A stretch of 64,000 nucleotides of DNA from SIG78 sp045635745. GTDB taxonomy: Bacteria; Verrucomicrobiota; Lentisphaeria; Victivallales; Victivallaceae. A program made the position numbers and the translations under genes. Positions 33,132-42,165 of the stretch are shown here, in pieces (within the stretch, counting starts at the first letter, position 1; each line of letters starts with the position of its first letter). The stretch lies in the NCBI GenBank assembly GCA_045635745.1, contig JAZTWG010000042.1:62001-126000 (forward strand), given 5' to 3'. The notes under the pieces were generated by a model. The model was not told the origin of the DNA. It was given only the letters and a program-made list of their open reading frames with translations, and ran no database searches.

Positions 33132-34418
33132 TCAACCTTTGTAAAGCGGCGAGTTGGTAATTACGCCTGCTACCGCAGTAGCTGCCGCAGTGGCAGGACT
33201 CATCAGATGCACCATACCGCCTTTGCCCATACGGCCGTTGAAGTTGCGGTTGGTGGTCGAGGCGCAGACTTCACCATTGGCAAGCACCCCGTTGCTCATG
33301 CCCAGACAGGCACCGCAGGTGGGATTGGTAACACAGAAGCCGGCTTCCATGAATATATCGATCAAGCCTTCTTTGAGCGCCTGACGGTAGATCAGCGGCG
33401 TGGCGGGGGAGACCACCGCACGCACCTTTTCGCTTACACGTTTGCCTTTAAGAATACTTGCGGCGATCCGCAAATCTTCCAGACGGCCGTTGGTGCAGCT
33501 GCCGATATAAACCTGATCGACCGGAGTGCCGGTCATTTCGCGAACGCTCTTGACCTGATCGGGTTTGTAGTTGAAAGTCACCATCGGTTCAAGGTTATTC
33601 ACATCAAAATCAATGACTTTAGCATAAACCGCATCGGCATCGGGCAGGAATTTGCTGTATTCTGCGAGGGCGGCTTCTTTGCTGGCAAATTCGTCCTGGA
33701 TAAAGGGCCACAGATAATCCACCGTAACCATATCAGGATAACAGATGCCGCAAGTACCACCGGCTTCGATCGCCATATTGCAGAGAGTCATGCGGGCATC
33801 CATCTTCATAGCCGCAACAGCTTCACCGGCAAATTCAATAACATGGTCAGTAGCCCCATTGACGGTCAACTGTTTGATAACAGCCAGAATAACATCTTTG
33901 GCATAAACACCTTCGGGGAGTTTGCCATTGATATTGACTTTGATCGTTTCGGGTTCACGCATGGTGCAGACACCTTTGAGAATACCAACTTCCAGATCGG
34001 TAGTACCAACCCCGGCGGCAAAAGCTCCGAAAGCACCGTGGGTACAGGTGTGAGAGTCACCCATGATTACTGTAAAACCGGGACGCACAAAACCTTTTTC
34101 CGGGAAAATAGCATGGCAGACACCATTGTGGCCGATATCAAAAAAGTCTTTGATATTGTGACGGCGTGCCCAGTCGCGCAAAGTTTTACTCTGTTCAGCA
34201 GTCTTGGAGTCCTTGGCCGGAGTTACATGGTCGATTACAGCTTTGATCTTGGTGGGGTCAAAAACGCGGTCGCGGCCGATGGCAACCAGATCGTTGATAG
34301 CGATCGGCGTGGTGATTTCGTGGCAGAAAACACGGTCAAGGCTCAACACCGCCACGCCGGGGGCAGGGGTGTCTATACGGTGCGCATCAAAGATTTTTTG
34401 AGCAGCAGTTTTACCCAT
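33132..34418 (-). CDS. leuC: 3-isopropylmalate dehydratase large subunit
   Basis: 428 residues. Catalytic aconitase-type subunit for leucine synthesis. Cluster ligands are visible in YIGSCTNGR (near residue 300) and NPTCGACLG (near 360); HNGVCHAIFPEKG and GDSHTCTHGAFGAFAAGVG are the standard early blocks. The start at 34418 follows AAAGGAGAG; an in-frame ATG at 34460 gives an unrelated leader. The length is the shorter, archaeal-like form of LeuC/HacA. It is the first gene of the leuCD pair. Confidence 0.92.
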   Translation of the reverse strand: MGKTAAQKIFDAHRIDTPAPGVAVLSLDRVFCHEITTPIAINDLVAIGRDRVFDPTKIKAVIDHVTPAKDSKTAEQSKTLRDWARRHNIKDFFDIGHNGVCHAIFPEKGFVRPGFTVIMGDSHTCTHGAFGAFAAGVGTTDLEVGILKGVCTMREPETIKVNINGKLPEGVYAKDVILAVIKQLTVNGATDHVIEFAGEAVAAMKMDARMTLCNMAIEAGGTCGICYPDMVTVDYLWPFIQDEFASKEAALAEYSKFLPDADAVYAKVIDFDVNNLEPMVTFNYKPDQVKSVREMTGTPVDQVYIGSCTNGRLEDLRIAASILKGKRVSEKVRAVVSPATPLIYRQALKEGLIDIFMEAGFCVTNPTCGACLGMSNGVLANGEVCASTTNRNFNGRMGKGGMVHLMSPATAAATAVAGVITNSPLYKG

Positions 34419-34472
34419 AATATACTCTCCTTTAAGTTTACAAAAACAGTCTGAAATCAAGTTTGTCTGATT

Positions 34473-34501
34473 AATTTAACGCCGGAAATGCGTTTTGTCA
34501 A
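34473..34501 (-). promoter_or_regulatory. Promoter of leuCD
   Basis: Minus strand: TTGACA (34501-34496) and TAAATT (34478-34473) with a 17-base spacer, about 55 bases before the leuC start. This makes leuCD independent of the TrpC-like gene upstream. Confidence 0.6.
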
Positions 34502-34546
34502 TCTCTGAAGCATTATTATATATAATTATATAGCCTCAAGCTGTCG

Positions 34547-35263
34547 TTATTTATTGAAAAATATCCGGCCGCCGAATATTTTTGCCGGTATATTATCAAC
34601 ACCGGCAATATCGCCATCAAGCAGGGCAGGGGCGGTAAACGGAAGATTTTTTACGATATTTTCAGCTTTTTTTATAGTGAACTCATCTCCATTGCAATAA
34701 AACATACTGTTTTGCTCAAAACCTGCAAGACGTTCAGCATCCTCCGGCGAATGGAGTTCCCAGATAATTTCAAAACCAAACTTGAGTGCTTCAGTATAAA
34801 GTTCATTCAATTCAATCTGATCGAGCAATGGTACAATTATGCGTACAGCATCGGCTCCCCAGAGTTTTGATTGCATAAGCTGGTAAGATTCCACTATAAA
34901 ATCCCAGCGTATTATCGGCAGATCAACCAGGTGGGCAACTCCGGTCAGCATGCTGGGTTCGCCATAATAGTAGTGTTTTTCTGTAACTACTGCCAGCGCA
35001 GCAGCTTTTTCGGCGGCAAACTTTTTCGCCAGCTCCAGGGCGTTAAAGTCAGCATTGATTGTGCCGGAACGGGGAAACGCCTTCTGCAAAGCATAGATAT
35101 CACCGGAACAATCACCGGTAAATTTTTCAATCAGATTGCGGTGCTGCCGGTGATGTTGCGTACAGAGCTCTGCAATGGTTTCCGGCGGAAGAAGCATTTT
35201 CTGTTTTTTTAGATCCTGCCGGACAAGCGCCGTACATTCGCGATAAAAGCCCAAAAGATTCAC
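34547..35263 (-). CDS. TrpC-like (indole-3-glycerol phosphate synthase fold) protein lacking catalytic residues
   Basis: 238 residues with the IGPS pattern: QKAFPRSGTINADFNALELAKKFAAEKAAALAVVT, then YYYGEPSMLTGVAHLVDLPIIRWDFIVESYQLMQSKLWGADAVRIIVPLL, then WELHSPEDAERL. In true IGPS the first block carries Glu-x-Lys before the SPS loop and the second a KDF lysine. Here those positions are Ala58, Gln60 and Trp120, while the later Glu (Glu169) is kept. Loss of the general-acid lysine makes normal synthase activity unlikely. It may be a regulatory or diverged paralogue, or a decaying gene. No other trp gene is near. Confidence 0.7.
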   Translation of the reverse strand: MNLLGFYRECTALVRQDLKKQKMLLPPETIAELCTQHHRQHRNLIEKFTGDCSGDIYALQKAFPRSGTINADFNALELAKKFAAEKAAALAVVTEKHYYYGEPSMLTGVAHLVDLPIIRWDFIVESYQLMQSKLWGADAVRIIVPLLDQIELNELYTEALKFGFEIIWELHSPEDAERLAGFEQNSMFYCNGDEFTIKKAENIVKNLPFTAPALLDGDIAGVDNIPAKIFGGRIFFNK

Positions 35264-35457
35264 GTTATATACCCTATCCTTTTTTTATAATAAATTTTCG
35301 GTGCAAAAAATAGCACATCCCGCTGCATTTGTCAAATATTTAATGTTGACAAAATTTCTTTATATGAAAAAATGAATTTATAAACTATCCGGGAGTTGGC
35401 AAGAGGGAAATAACAAAATACTCAAAAAAGTTAAACACAAGTTATTAACAGGCACTA

Positions 35458-35485
35458 TTGACAGTGTATTTAACTTCTTTATAAA
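35458..35485 (+). promoter_or_regulatory. Near-consensus sigma70 promoter in decayed locus
   Basis: TTGACA at 35458-35463 and TATAAA at 35480-35485 with a 16-base spacer. No intact gene lies downstream until the opposite strand begins. Confidence 0.55.
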
Positions 35486-35486
35486 T

Positions 35487-35510
35487 CGATTGTTATAAAA
35501 TTAACAATCG
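35487..35510. promoter_or_regulatory. Palindromic operator-like site
   Basis: CGATTGTTA and TAACAATCG are a perfect 9-bp inverted repeat with a 6-base spacer, placed at the expected transcription start of the promoter just upstream. Size and placement fit a repressor operator (LacI- or GntR-like). Confidence 0.5.
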
Positions 35511-35854
35511 CCCTGTCCTCTTATATTTCACTTAACATAACATGTATTATGCGACATAATGTTTTAATCAGAAACAGTCCCCTGACGCGAGTTATTATGT
35601 TTGCGTATAACGACACCCCGACAAGCCTTAATCGCTGTCAGAATTGATTTATAGCGATTTTTCTTTTCGGTGTACTTTTCTTTTTTTTGACGATAAAAGC
35701 TGTTTTTTTTATTTTATTCTGGATATTCTGGAAAAGATATTTATTTTTCCGGGTAGGGTCATGATATAAAAACAGAATCTGCGCGTTATACAATCTGTCA
35801 ACTTGTAAATAATCATGTTTTCTTTCCAGTCTTGATTTGCATAAATGCTGTTGA

Positions 35855-36196
35855 ATGTATATCGTTGACGGCAAAGTGGATAAAACACTTGCCAGCGATC
35901 AGGAACATGTCCGAATCGCTGCTTTGCGCCTGAATGATGAAATGACCATACTTTTGAGTGATTACTACCACGATCATCTGATCGAAAATAATTTGACTTT
36001 GCAAGTAGATAACGCATGCAAGCTTTTTGATGTCGAATCCGGAAGCTTGATTGCTGAATTGAAAAAAGGCAGCAATACTGTGAAAATTCCGGCGCACAAA
36101 GAAAATGCCCGCTTGTTTTATGTCGGTAAATCAGCTCCGGTGCTTGATTTCAATATCCCGCTGGAAAAATTTGCAAATAAGAAGGCGCCCCGGTAA
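35855..36196 (+). pseudogene. C-terminal fragment of a carbohydrate-active-type protein
   Basis: 113 codons beginning right after an in-frame TGA, with no ribosome site, so probably not an independent gene. The residues (VRIAALRLNDEMTILLSDYY, LTLQVDNACKLFDVESG, TVKIPAHKENARLFYVG) form a beta-sandwich pattern like the C-terminal domain of glycosidases and other secreted carbohydrate enzymes. A proper terminator follows. I read it as the tail of a gene whose front was lost; the family is not certain. Confidence 0.5.
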
Positions 36197-36213
36197 TACT
36201 TGCGGTTTTTCTC

Positions 36214-36247
36214 AAGTGCCTGACTGTATTGGTCGGGCACTTTTTTT
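36214..36247 (+). terminator. Intrinsic terminator after the gene fragment
   Basis: AAGTGCCTGAC and GTCGGGCACTT stem (one G-T) with a 7-base loop, then seven T. A full terminator behind a gene fragment supports the idea that a complete gene once ended here. Confidence 0.85.
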
Positions 36248-36266
36248 ACATGATAAAACCGGAAAT

Positions 36267-37484
36267 TTATTTCAGTAATCCGGCATGATATCCGGAGCTT
36301 AATGCCCATTGTATATTATATCCGCCGCAAGGACCATCCACATCAATAAACTCTCCGGCGCAGTAGAGATTGCTGATGATCCTGCTTTGCATGGTTTTGC
36401 TGTTTATATATTTGCGGTCAACCCCGCCGGTGGAGGCCATGGCTTTTTCCCAGCTTTCCACTCCGGATACATTTACGGGAAACATGGTAAGCGTGTTTAT
36501 TAAACACTCCTGAAGTGTTTTGGTTAAATTCGCCGCAACAGAATCCCCTGCCCCGGCAAATTGCGATGCAGCATTGGTGATCGCCTGCGGAAGATGCTGA
36601 CTCAATACATTGCGGATAAGCTTTTTGCCATTGATTTGCCGGGCGTTTTGCAATATATCAAGCCAGTCAGCCGGAGTTTTATCAGGCGCAAGATTTAATT
36701 GCAAAGAGACTTGTTTTCCAGCTTTGAGCTCTTTGGCAACTCTGCCGGAAATATCCAATGCAGCCGGCCCGGATATTCCATCGCCGGTAAAAAGCAAAGT
36801 TCCCCTGCTTGAGTTGGTTTTATCCAGAACCAGTCGGGTATCATCCAAAACAATTCCGGCAAGCTCCTGCAGCCAGCTGTCGGAGCTTTTTATACCGCAC
36901 AGCGCGGGGGTGCGTTCCCGGGTGAAAATATTATACCGTGCAAACACTTTATCCAGCGAACATCTGCCGCCCAGGCGCGGAAAACCCGGTCCGCCGGCAG
37001 CCGCAATAAGGTAATCGCAAGGGAAAAACTTTTCTCCGCTGAAAACACCGATAATGAGTTCATTTTCGATTTTTAAATCGGTTACCGGTGTATTGCACAG
37101 TATTTTTCCGCCGGAAAAAGTTACTTTGTCCACCAGAACCTGCAGTATGTCAGAAGCTTTTTCGGAAACCGGAAAGCAGTAAAAATCATCGACCAGTTTG
37201 TATTTAACTCCACGCTCTGCAAAAAAATCGCGCACATTCTGCGGGGTAAAACCCAGCAGCGCCGGCCGGACAAAACGCCGCTGATCGGGGACAAAACGCT
37301 CCGCCATTTCGCCGGCATCCAGCATATTGGTAAAATTACATTTCCCGGCACCGGATGCTAATAACTTTCTCCCGACTTGCGGCAGATATTCCAGAACCAG
37401 CACGTCATTGCCCTGCCCCGCTGCAGTAAGTGCCGCCATCAAACCGGCAGGACCGGCACCGACAACTGTAACCTGACAAGTCAT
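36267..37484 (-). CDS. HI0933/BaiN-type NAD(P)/FAD-dependent oxidoreductase
   Basis: 405 residues. FAD loop VTVVGAGPAGLMAALTAA at the start, then VGRKLLASGAGKCNFTN near 38 (the HI0933 hallmark GRKxxxSGGGRCN), AAAGGPGFPRLG near 155, and the closing NLYCAGEFIDVDGPCGGYNIQWALSSG. Members reduce bile-acid intermediates or other unsaturated compounds, or have unknown roles; substrate here is unknown. It is the last gene of the topoisomerase/two-component run, 7 bases after the response regulator. Confidence 0.88.
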   Translation of the reverse strand: MTCQVTVVGAGPAGLMAALTAAGQGNDVLVLEYLPQVGRKLLASGAGKCNFTNMLDAGEMAERFVPDQRRFVRPALLGFTPQNVRDFFAERGVKYKLVDDFYCFPVSEKASDILQVLVDKVTFSGGKILCNTPVTDLKIENELIIGVFSGEKFFPCDYLIAAAGGPGFPRLGGRCSLDKVFARYNIFTRERTPALCGIKSSDSWLQELAGIVLDDTRLVLDKTNSSRGTLLFTGDGISGPAALDISGRVAKELKAGKQVSLQLNLAPDKTPADWLDILQNARQINGKKLIRNVLSQHLPQAITNAASQFAGAGDSVAANLTKTLQECLINTLTMFPVNVSGVESWEKAMASTGGVDRKYINSKTMQSRIISNLYCAGEFIDVDGPCGGYNIQWALSSGYHAGLLK

Positions 37485-37491
37485 GGGTAAA

Positions 37492-38886
37492 TCAAACTTC
37501 TTTCACGGGGGTACCGGCAGATGCGTATTCATTCAAACGACGGTGAAGCGTACGACGGCTTATCCCAAGTATTTCAGCCGCCCGGGTGCGGTTGCCGCCG
37601 GCAGAGATCAAAGCCTGTTCAATAAGCTTGCGTTCGTTGTCGTTTAAATCCAGTTTTTCCGATGAAACTGTTTTATCTGCAGAGGGGTGAATACGCGCAG
37701 ATGGTTCCTGCGCCTGATACTCTCTGATCTGCGGTGGTATGTCGCTTACATCGAGAGTTTCATTTCTTGCCAGCACCACCATACGTTCCACAGTATTGCG
37801 CAATTCGCGGATATTACCGGGATAGTCATATTTTTCCAGCAAATCCATTGCGGCGGGAGTTATCTGCAATGGATCGCGGTTATTGTCTCTACACACAAGA
37901 TCTACAAAGTATTTCACCAGTAATGGTATATCGTCCTTGCGCTCACGCAGTCCGGGCAGATTTATGGATACTACATTCAAACGGTAAAAAAGATCTTCCC
38001 GGAAAGCGCCTTCGGCAACCATTTTTGCCAGATTGCGATTGGTTGCTGCCACTATTCTTACATTGCTGGTTAAAGTCTCCGAGCCGCCCAGCCGCTCAAA
38101 GGTGCGGCTTTCCAGAACCCGCAGCAGTTTTACCTGGGTGGAGAGATCGATTTCGCCGATTTCATCCAGAAATAGCGTACCGCCTTCGGCAAGTTCAAAA
38201 CGCCCTTTACGCATTTCGGTTGCTCCGGTGTATGCGCCTTTTTCGTGGCCGAAAAGTTCACTTTCAAGCAACGTTGCCGGCAGTGCCGCACAATGTACCG
38301 CCACGAATTTGCCGGTACGGAAACTTTCGTCGTGCAAAGCTTTGGCAATCACTTCTTTGCCGGTGCCGCTTTCCCCGGTAAGCAACACTGTCGCCCGGCT
38401 GGGGGCCACCTGTTTTACCAACTCCATTATCGACTGCATAACAGCCGATTGGGCTATAATTCCTGAAGTTTTTTTATCTTGAGAAAGCTTTTTTTTCAGT
38501 TCCCGGTTCTCACTCTGCAGCTGTCTGGTAGCCAGAGCCCGGTCAAGGATCAAGCTCAACTGTTCAAGATTGACCGGCTTCATAACAAAGTCAAAAGCGC
38601 CGCGTTTGACTGCTTCCACCGCATTTTCCACCGTGCCGTAAGCAGAAAGGATTATACACAATGGCTGGGGAGTTTTTTCCAGAGAAGCATCCAATACTTT
38701 CATGCCGTCAGTGCCGGGCATGCGCAAATCGGTCAATATCAGATCGTAATCATTGGCAGCGATGAGCTTGACCGCTTCTGCGCCGTCATTGGCTCCGGTA
38801 ACTTCAAATCTTCTTTTCAGAAAACGGCACATGGCATCAAGTGTACTGCGTTCGTCATCAACGATCAATATGCGTGCTTTATCCAT
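37492..38886 (-). CDS. Sigma-54-dependent response regulator (NtrC family)
   Basis: 464 residues, complete NtrC layout. The receiver is residues 1-120 with phosphoacceptor Asp53 in LTDLRMPG and Lys in VMKPVN. The AAA+ domain (about 140-380) has Walker A GESGTGKE, sigma-54 contact loop GAYTGA (Tyr for the usual Phe) and FLDEIGE. A C-terminal Fis-type helix-turn-helix ends with NRTRAAEILGISRRTLHRRL. It would be phosphorylated by the kinase encoded two genes earlier and activate sigma-54 promoters. Target genes are not evident. Confidence 0.95.
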   Translation of the reverse strand: MDKARILIVDDERSTLDAMCRFLKRRFEVTGANDGAEAVKLIAANDYDLILTDLRMPGTDGMKVLDASLEKTPQPLCIILSAYGTVENAVEAVKRGAFDFVMKPVNLEQLSLILDRALATRQLQSENRELKKKLSQDKKTSGIIAQSAVMQSIMELVKQVAPSRATVLLTGESGTGKEVIAKALHDESFRTGKFVAVHCAALPATLLESELFGHEKGAYTGATEMRKGRFELAEGGTLFLDEIGEIDLSTQVKLLRVLESRTFERLGGSETLTSNVRIVAATNRNLAKMVAEGAFREDLFYRLNVVSINLPGLRERKDDIPLLVKYFVDLVCRDNNRDPLQITPAAMDLLEKYDYPGNIRELRNTVERMVVLARNETLDVSDIPPQIREYQAQEPSARIHPSADKTVSSEKLDLNDNERKLIEQALISAGGNRTRAAEILGISRRTLHRRLNEYASAGTPVKEV

Positions 38887-38892
38887 AATAAA

Positions 38893-39813
38893 TCAATCCT
38901 CAAAGTAATAACGCAAAACGGTTTTTACATCCTCTGGCGAAACATCGGCAATTTCCAGAACGATATGCTCTACATCATATTTGCGGCAGCTTCTGATAAT
39001 GCGCGGTATATCCATATCGCTTGGATGATTCAATGGCAAATGCCCATCTCCCCAGCTGTCATGATCGCTGGAAAACTTGTGTTTTGAAGCATGCAAATGG
39101 ATCATTTTTACATTTCCTGAAGTCATGGCACAATCCATTTCATCATAGAAATCCAGATCAAGCATCTTGCAGGCGGCCCACATATGGCCGGTATCAAAAC
39201 ATATTGGATGTTCAAGATAAGCCAGATCGCTGCCGCGCAAAACCCCGGCAACATACCCGGGAAAGTCATTTTCTACGCACCAGAGGATATCGGGGTGTTT
39301 TTCGCGCAAAAGCTTCAAGTTTTCTTTGAGCCGGTCACGGCGCATCAGGTATTCTTCAGTTGCAGTATAATTTCTGACAAAAAAACTATCCGGATGGCGC
39401 AGAAGTTCAGGCCGGTTGCTCTGAAGCATACACTGGTGATAAGTCATGCCGTGCCCGAAGGCATAAATGTTTTTATCGGTCATCAAAGCGGCATGAAACA
39501 CCGACTGCGTTACATTGTGTTTTTTCATCAAAGCAGCCTGTGCGTCAGCCATCTGCCAAGAGACAGCGGTATCTTCTGCCGCAAAATTCATCATATATTC
39601 ACCCATTACCGGAGAGTGAAAACTCAATGGATAACCGGATTCCACTGCCAATACAAATTCATCTTCCAACGCTGAATTATGAATCTGCACGCCGATCCCG
39701 GTTGCGTATGGTGCGGCAAACTCCAATACTTCGCGCATCCATGCCTGCCAAGCCGGATGTTGTTTTTTCAAAGCGGCAGAAGTTATATCTATTTTCAGAT
39801 TTGTATCATTCAT
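38893..39813 (-). CDS. TIM-barrel sugar isomerase/endonuclease IV-like protein
   Basis: 306 residues. The order of blocks fits the xylose-isomerase-like TIM barrel (AP endonuclease 2 family): SFHSPVMGEYMMNF, TQSVFHAAL, WCVENDFPG, CFDTGHMWAACKMLD, MIHLHASKH..SSDHDSWGDGHLPL, and HIVLEIADVSPEDV. His, Asp and Glu residues in these blocks would bind a divalent metal. Substrate is unknown; sugar epimerisation is as likely as DNA repair. It lies between the kinase and regulator genes, overlapping the kinase by 8 bases. Confidence 0.75.
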   Translation of the reverse strand: MNDTNLKIDITSAALKKQHPAWQAWMREVLEFAAPYATGIGVQIHNSALEDEFVLAVESGYPLSFHSPVMGEYMMNFAAEDTAVSWQMADAQAALMKKHNVTQSVFHAALMTDKNIYAFGHGMTYHQCMLQSNRPELLRHPDSFFVRNYTATEEYLMRRDRLKENLKLLREKHPDILWCVENDFPGYVAGVLRGSDLAYLEHPICFDTGHMWAACKMLDLDFYDEMDCAMTSGNVKMIHLHASKHKFSSDHDSWGDGHLPLNHPSDMDIPRIIRSCRKYDVEHIVLEIADVSPEDVKTVLRYYFED

Positions 39814-40981
39814 TTCTGATATCCTCCGATTCCGGCAGCATTCTCATCCGATTACCTTCCCTCGGAAAACTTATGGTCAACGTCATACCCTGTTCCGGGG
39901 CTGTATCCAGCAGCATTTTTGCCCCATGTGCTCTGACCACCCGTTCGATTATCATCATGCCCAGACCGTTACCGCCTTTTTTGAAACTGGTAAACGGTTC
40001 AAACATCTGACTCAACTCCTGCACGTTCACGCCTTTGCCGGTATCGGAAAAAGCAAGTTTTACAGAATATTCATCCACCGCTCCGGCAATCAGCAGTTCG
40101 CCGCCGGAACTCATGGCCTGGGCTGCATTTTTGATTATATTGTAGAAGGCTTGTTTGAGCTGTTCGGCATCGCCGGGGATCATCTGCCAGACATCAGGGA
40201 AATCGCATTTTACAGTAAGCGAGCGCAGTTCAAGCTCATGCCGCATAAATTTGAGTGTGTCAAGCAAAAGCTCCCGCAAGTCCACCTGCTGAAAATTCAT
40301 CTGCGCCGGACGTACTGCGTTGAGAAACTGCCGGATAAGATTATCCAATCTCTGCACCTCACCCCGACAGCATGACACGGTTTCCAAAGCTTCGTCGCGA
40401 TCGAAGGTTTCGTCTTTAAGATCGTGTTCCAACAGTTGCAGATTCAAGTACAAACTGTTCAGCGGATTGCCGATCTCATGCGCTACGCTGCCGGCCAGCA
40501 TTGCCACTACACCGGCGGTGCGGCTTTCAAGCTCTTCATCGGCCTGTTTGCGCCGCTCGGTAACATCATGAAGAATAATCGTAGCGAAGCGCTCATTTTC
40601 TTCATTTTGCGGCACGATATACACTTGCAGGATCCGTTTTTCGGGATAAGTTATTTCAATTTCCTGCCGGGCAAGCCGGGTCCAGGCTTCCACATCGCCT
40701 CCCAGAATTTTCCGCCAATCCAGTTGGGAAAGCACTTTGTTGATCTTGAGTTTGCGGTAATCATCAGGTAATGCTAAAAGTGTTTTGGCCGCATGATTGA
40801 AATACTTTATGGATAAATGCTTATCAATTACCAGAATCCCTTCATGGATGGCGTTGAACACCGACTCAAAAAATCCGCGTTCCCGGAAAAGGTGCACAAT
40901 ATACGCCTGCAAACTGTTGGAATCAATGGCATCCAACCGCTCAATAAAACGGTCAAGAAAGCTGGCTTTTTCCTGGGGCAT
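39806..40981 (-). CDS. Cytoplasmic PAS sensor histidine kinase (NtrB-like)
   Basis: 391 residues and no membrane helix. A PAS domain at about 40-145 (VFNAIHEGILVIDKHLSIKYFNHAA ... ILHDVTERR) leads to the phosphoacceptor His168 in SVAHEIGNPLNSL. The ATPase domain follows with N box IKNAAQAM, G1 DTGKGV and G2 NGLGMMIIERVV. The closest layout is NtrB/AtoS-type kinases paired with NtrC regulators, and such a regulator is two genes downstream. The sensed signal is internal and unknown. Confidence 0.93.
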   Translation of the reverse strand: MPQEKASFLDRFIERLDAIDSNSLQAYIVHLFRERGFFESVFNAIHEGILVIDKHLSIKYFNHAAKTLLALPDDYRKLKINKVLSQLDWRKILGGDVEAWTRLARQEIEITYPEKRILQVYIVPQNEENERFATIILHDVTERRKQADEELESRTAGVVAMLAGSVAHEIGNPLNSLYLNLQLLEHDLKDETFDRDEALETVSCCRGEVQRLDNLIRQFLNAVRPAQMNFQQVDLRELLLDTLKFMRHELELRSLTVKCDFPDVWQMIPGDAEQLKQAFYNIIKNAAQAMSSGGELLIAGAVDEYSVKLAFSDTGKGVNVQELSQMFEPFTSFKKGGNGLGMMIIERVVRAHGAKMLLDTAPEQGMTLTISFPREGNRMRMLPESEDIRNE

Positions 40982-40986
40982 AAATA

Positions 40987-42162
40987 TTACCTCGCGGTTT
41001 TGATTTGCCGGCGAAATTCAGGATCGGTCAGATAATCCAGCGCGATTTTGGCCAGAATTGCCGCCGCATTGGCTGTATTTTTCAAAGCTTTTTCATCTGC
41101 CGCCGCTTCCCGGAAGGGTATGGAGTGCAGAGCGAGCGCTTCTCCGCCGGTAACATCAAAGTAAATATTCACCCCCGGCACATAATCGCACACATTGGCA
41201 AAGTCGGTGGAAAGGGGTTCTTCGATCACCAGATCGGTTTTCAACCCCATATCCATCATCATCTTTTCGGCTTTTTCGGCCAGAATATCGTTAGGCTTGC
41301 CGGCGCTATATGCCGCATCGTGCCAATGCATTTTATACCGGCAGCCGGCGATCAGAGCGGCTCCTTGCGCGATCTCTTCAAAGCGTTTTTCCATGAATTT
41401 CTGAAATTCATTATTGTTGCTGCGCACATAAAATACCCCCGATGTATAATCGGGGATCACATTGGCCGCGGTTCCGCCATTGGTGATTATTCCGTGAACT
41501 TTGGAGCTTTTTGGCAGCTGCTGCCGCCATGCATTGATCCCATTCATAAAGATCGTCATTGCATCCAGCGCATTGATCCCCTGCTCCGGATTGGTGGAGG
41601 CATGGGCGCTTTTGCCGAAAAACTCCAACTCTCCATGCGTTACCGCCAGAATGTAGCGCGATACACCATTACGGAAAAACGGGTGACTCAGCAATGCGAT
41701 ATCCACATTGTCGAACACTCCTTTGCGGAGCATGTAAACTTTGCCGCCCAACTGTTCTTCGGCCGGGCACCCGATAGTCAGAACCGAGCCGGGGATCTCA
41801 TATTTTTCCATCAGTTGACGTACTGCCGTAATAGCCAGCAGCCCAGCTCCCATTATCAGTTGATGACCACAGGCGTGATTCATGGGCGGCTGCAGTGCAT
41901 CGTATTCGGTAAGTAGCGCCACATTGATTTCTTCATCGCCGGCGGCGGCTGAAAAGCTGCCTTTGAATGCGGTTGCAATATCGGCAACGCCCTTTTCCAC
42001 GGAAAAGCCGAGATTTTCAAGATATTCCACTTGCTTGGCACAAGCTTTTTCTTCTTTGTAGCCAACTTCCGGGTTTTCACCCACAAACTTTATGATAGGA
42101 GCCACCTGATCCATGGCGGCCAGCACCGCAGTTTTTATTTCATCAACAGCAATATTCTTCAT
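40987..42162 (-). CDS. M20-family amidohydrolase (AbgB/HipO-like)
   Basis: 391 residues. Metal ligands are visible in ALLTEYDALQ (Asp), HACGHQ near residue 96 and CPAEEQLGGK near 132; the dimerisation domain begins at HGELEFFGKSAHASTNPEQG. This branch cleaves N-acyl amino acids or aminobenzoyl-glutamate and is cytoplasmic. Actual substrate is unknown. It starts 3 bases after parC and ends 5 bases before the kinase gene, so it belongs to the same transcript. Confidence 0.9.
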   Translation of the reverse strand: MKNIAVDEIKTAVLAAMDQVAPIIKFVGENPEVGYKEEKACAKQVEYLENLGFSVEKGVADIATAFKGSFSAAAGDEEINVALLTEYDALQPPMNHACGHQLIMGAGLLAITAVRQLMEKYEIPGSVLTIGCPAEEQLGGKVYMLRKGVFDNVDIALLSHPFFRNGVSRYILAVTHGELEFFGKSAHASTNPEQGINALDAMTIFMNGINAWRQQLPKSSKVHGIITNGGTAANVIPDYTSGVFYVRSNNNEFQKFMEKRFEEIAQGAALIAGCRYKMHWHDAAYSAGKPNDILAEKAEKMMMDMGLKTDLVIEEPLSTDFANVCDYVPGVNIYFDVTGGEALALHSIPFREAAADEKALKNTANAAAILAKIALDYLTDPEFRRQIKTAR

Positions 42163-42165
42163 AGT

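Larger units (their letters stand above)
35264..35854. other. AT-rich intergenic stretch without a gene; holds a promoter and a palindrome
   Basis: About 590 bases, strongly AT-rich, with stops in all frames. It holds the promoter and palindrome listed separately and many T-runs near 35660-35720. There are no DnaA-box clusters or repeats. It looks like the remains of a removed or decayed gene ahead of the fragment at 35855. Confidence 0.6.

Noticed and set aside
35264..35700. Possible replication origin in the AT-rich gap (TTATTAACA-like sequences)
   Set aside because: No good TTATNCACA boxes, no cluster, and no dnaA/dnaN or gidA next to it.
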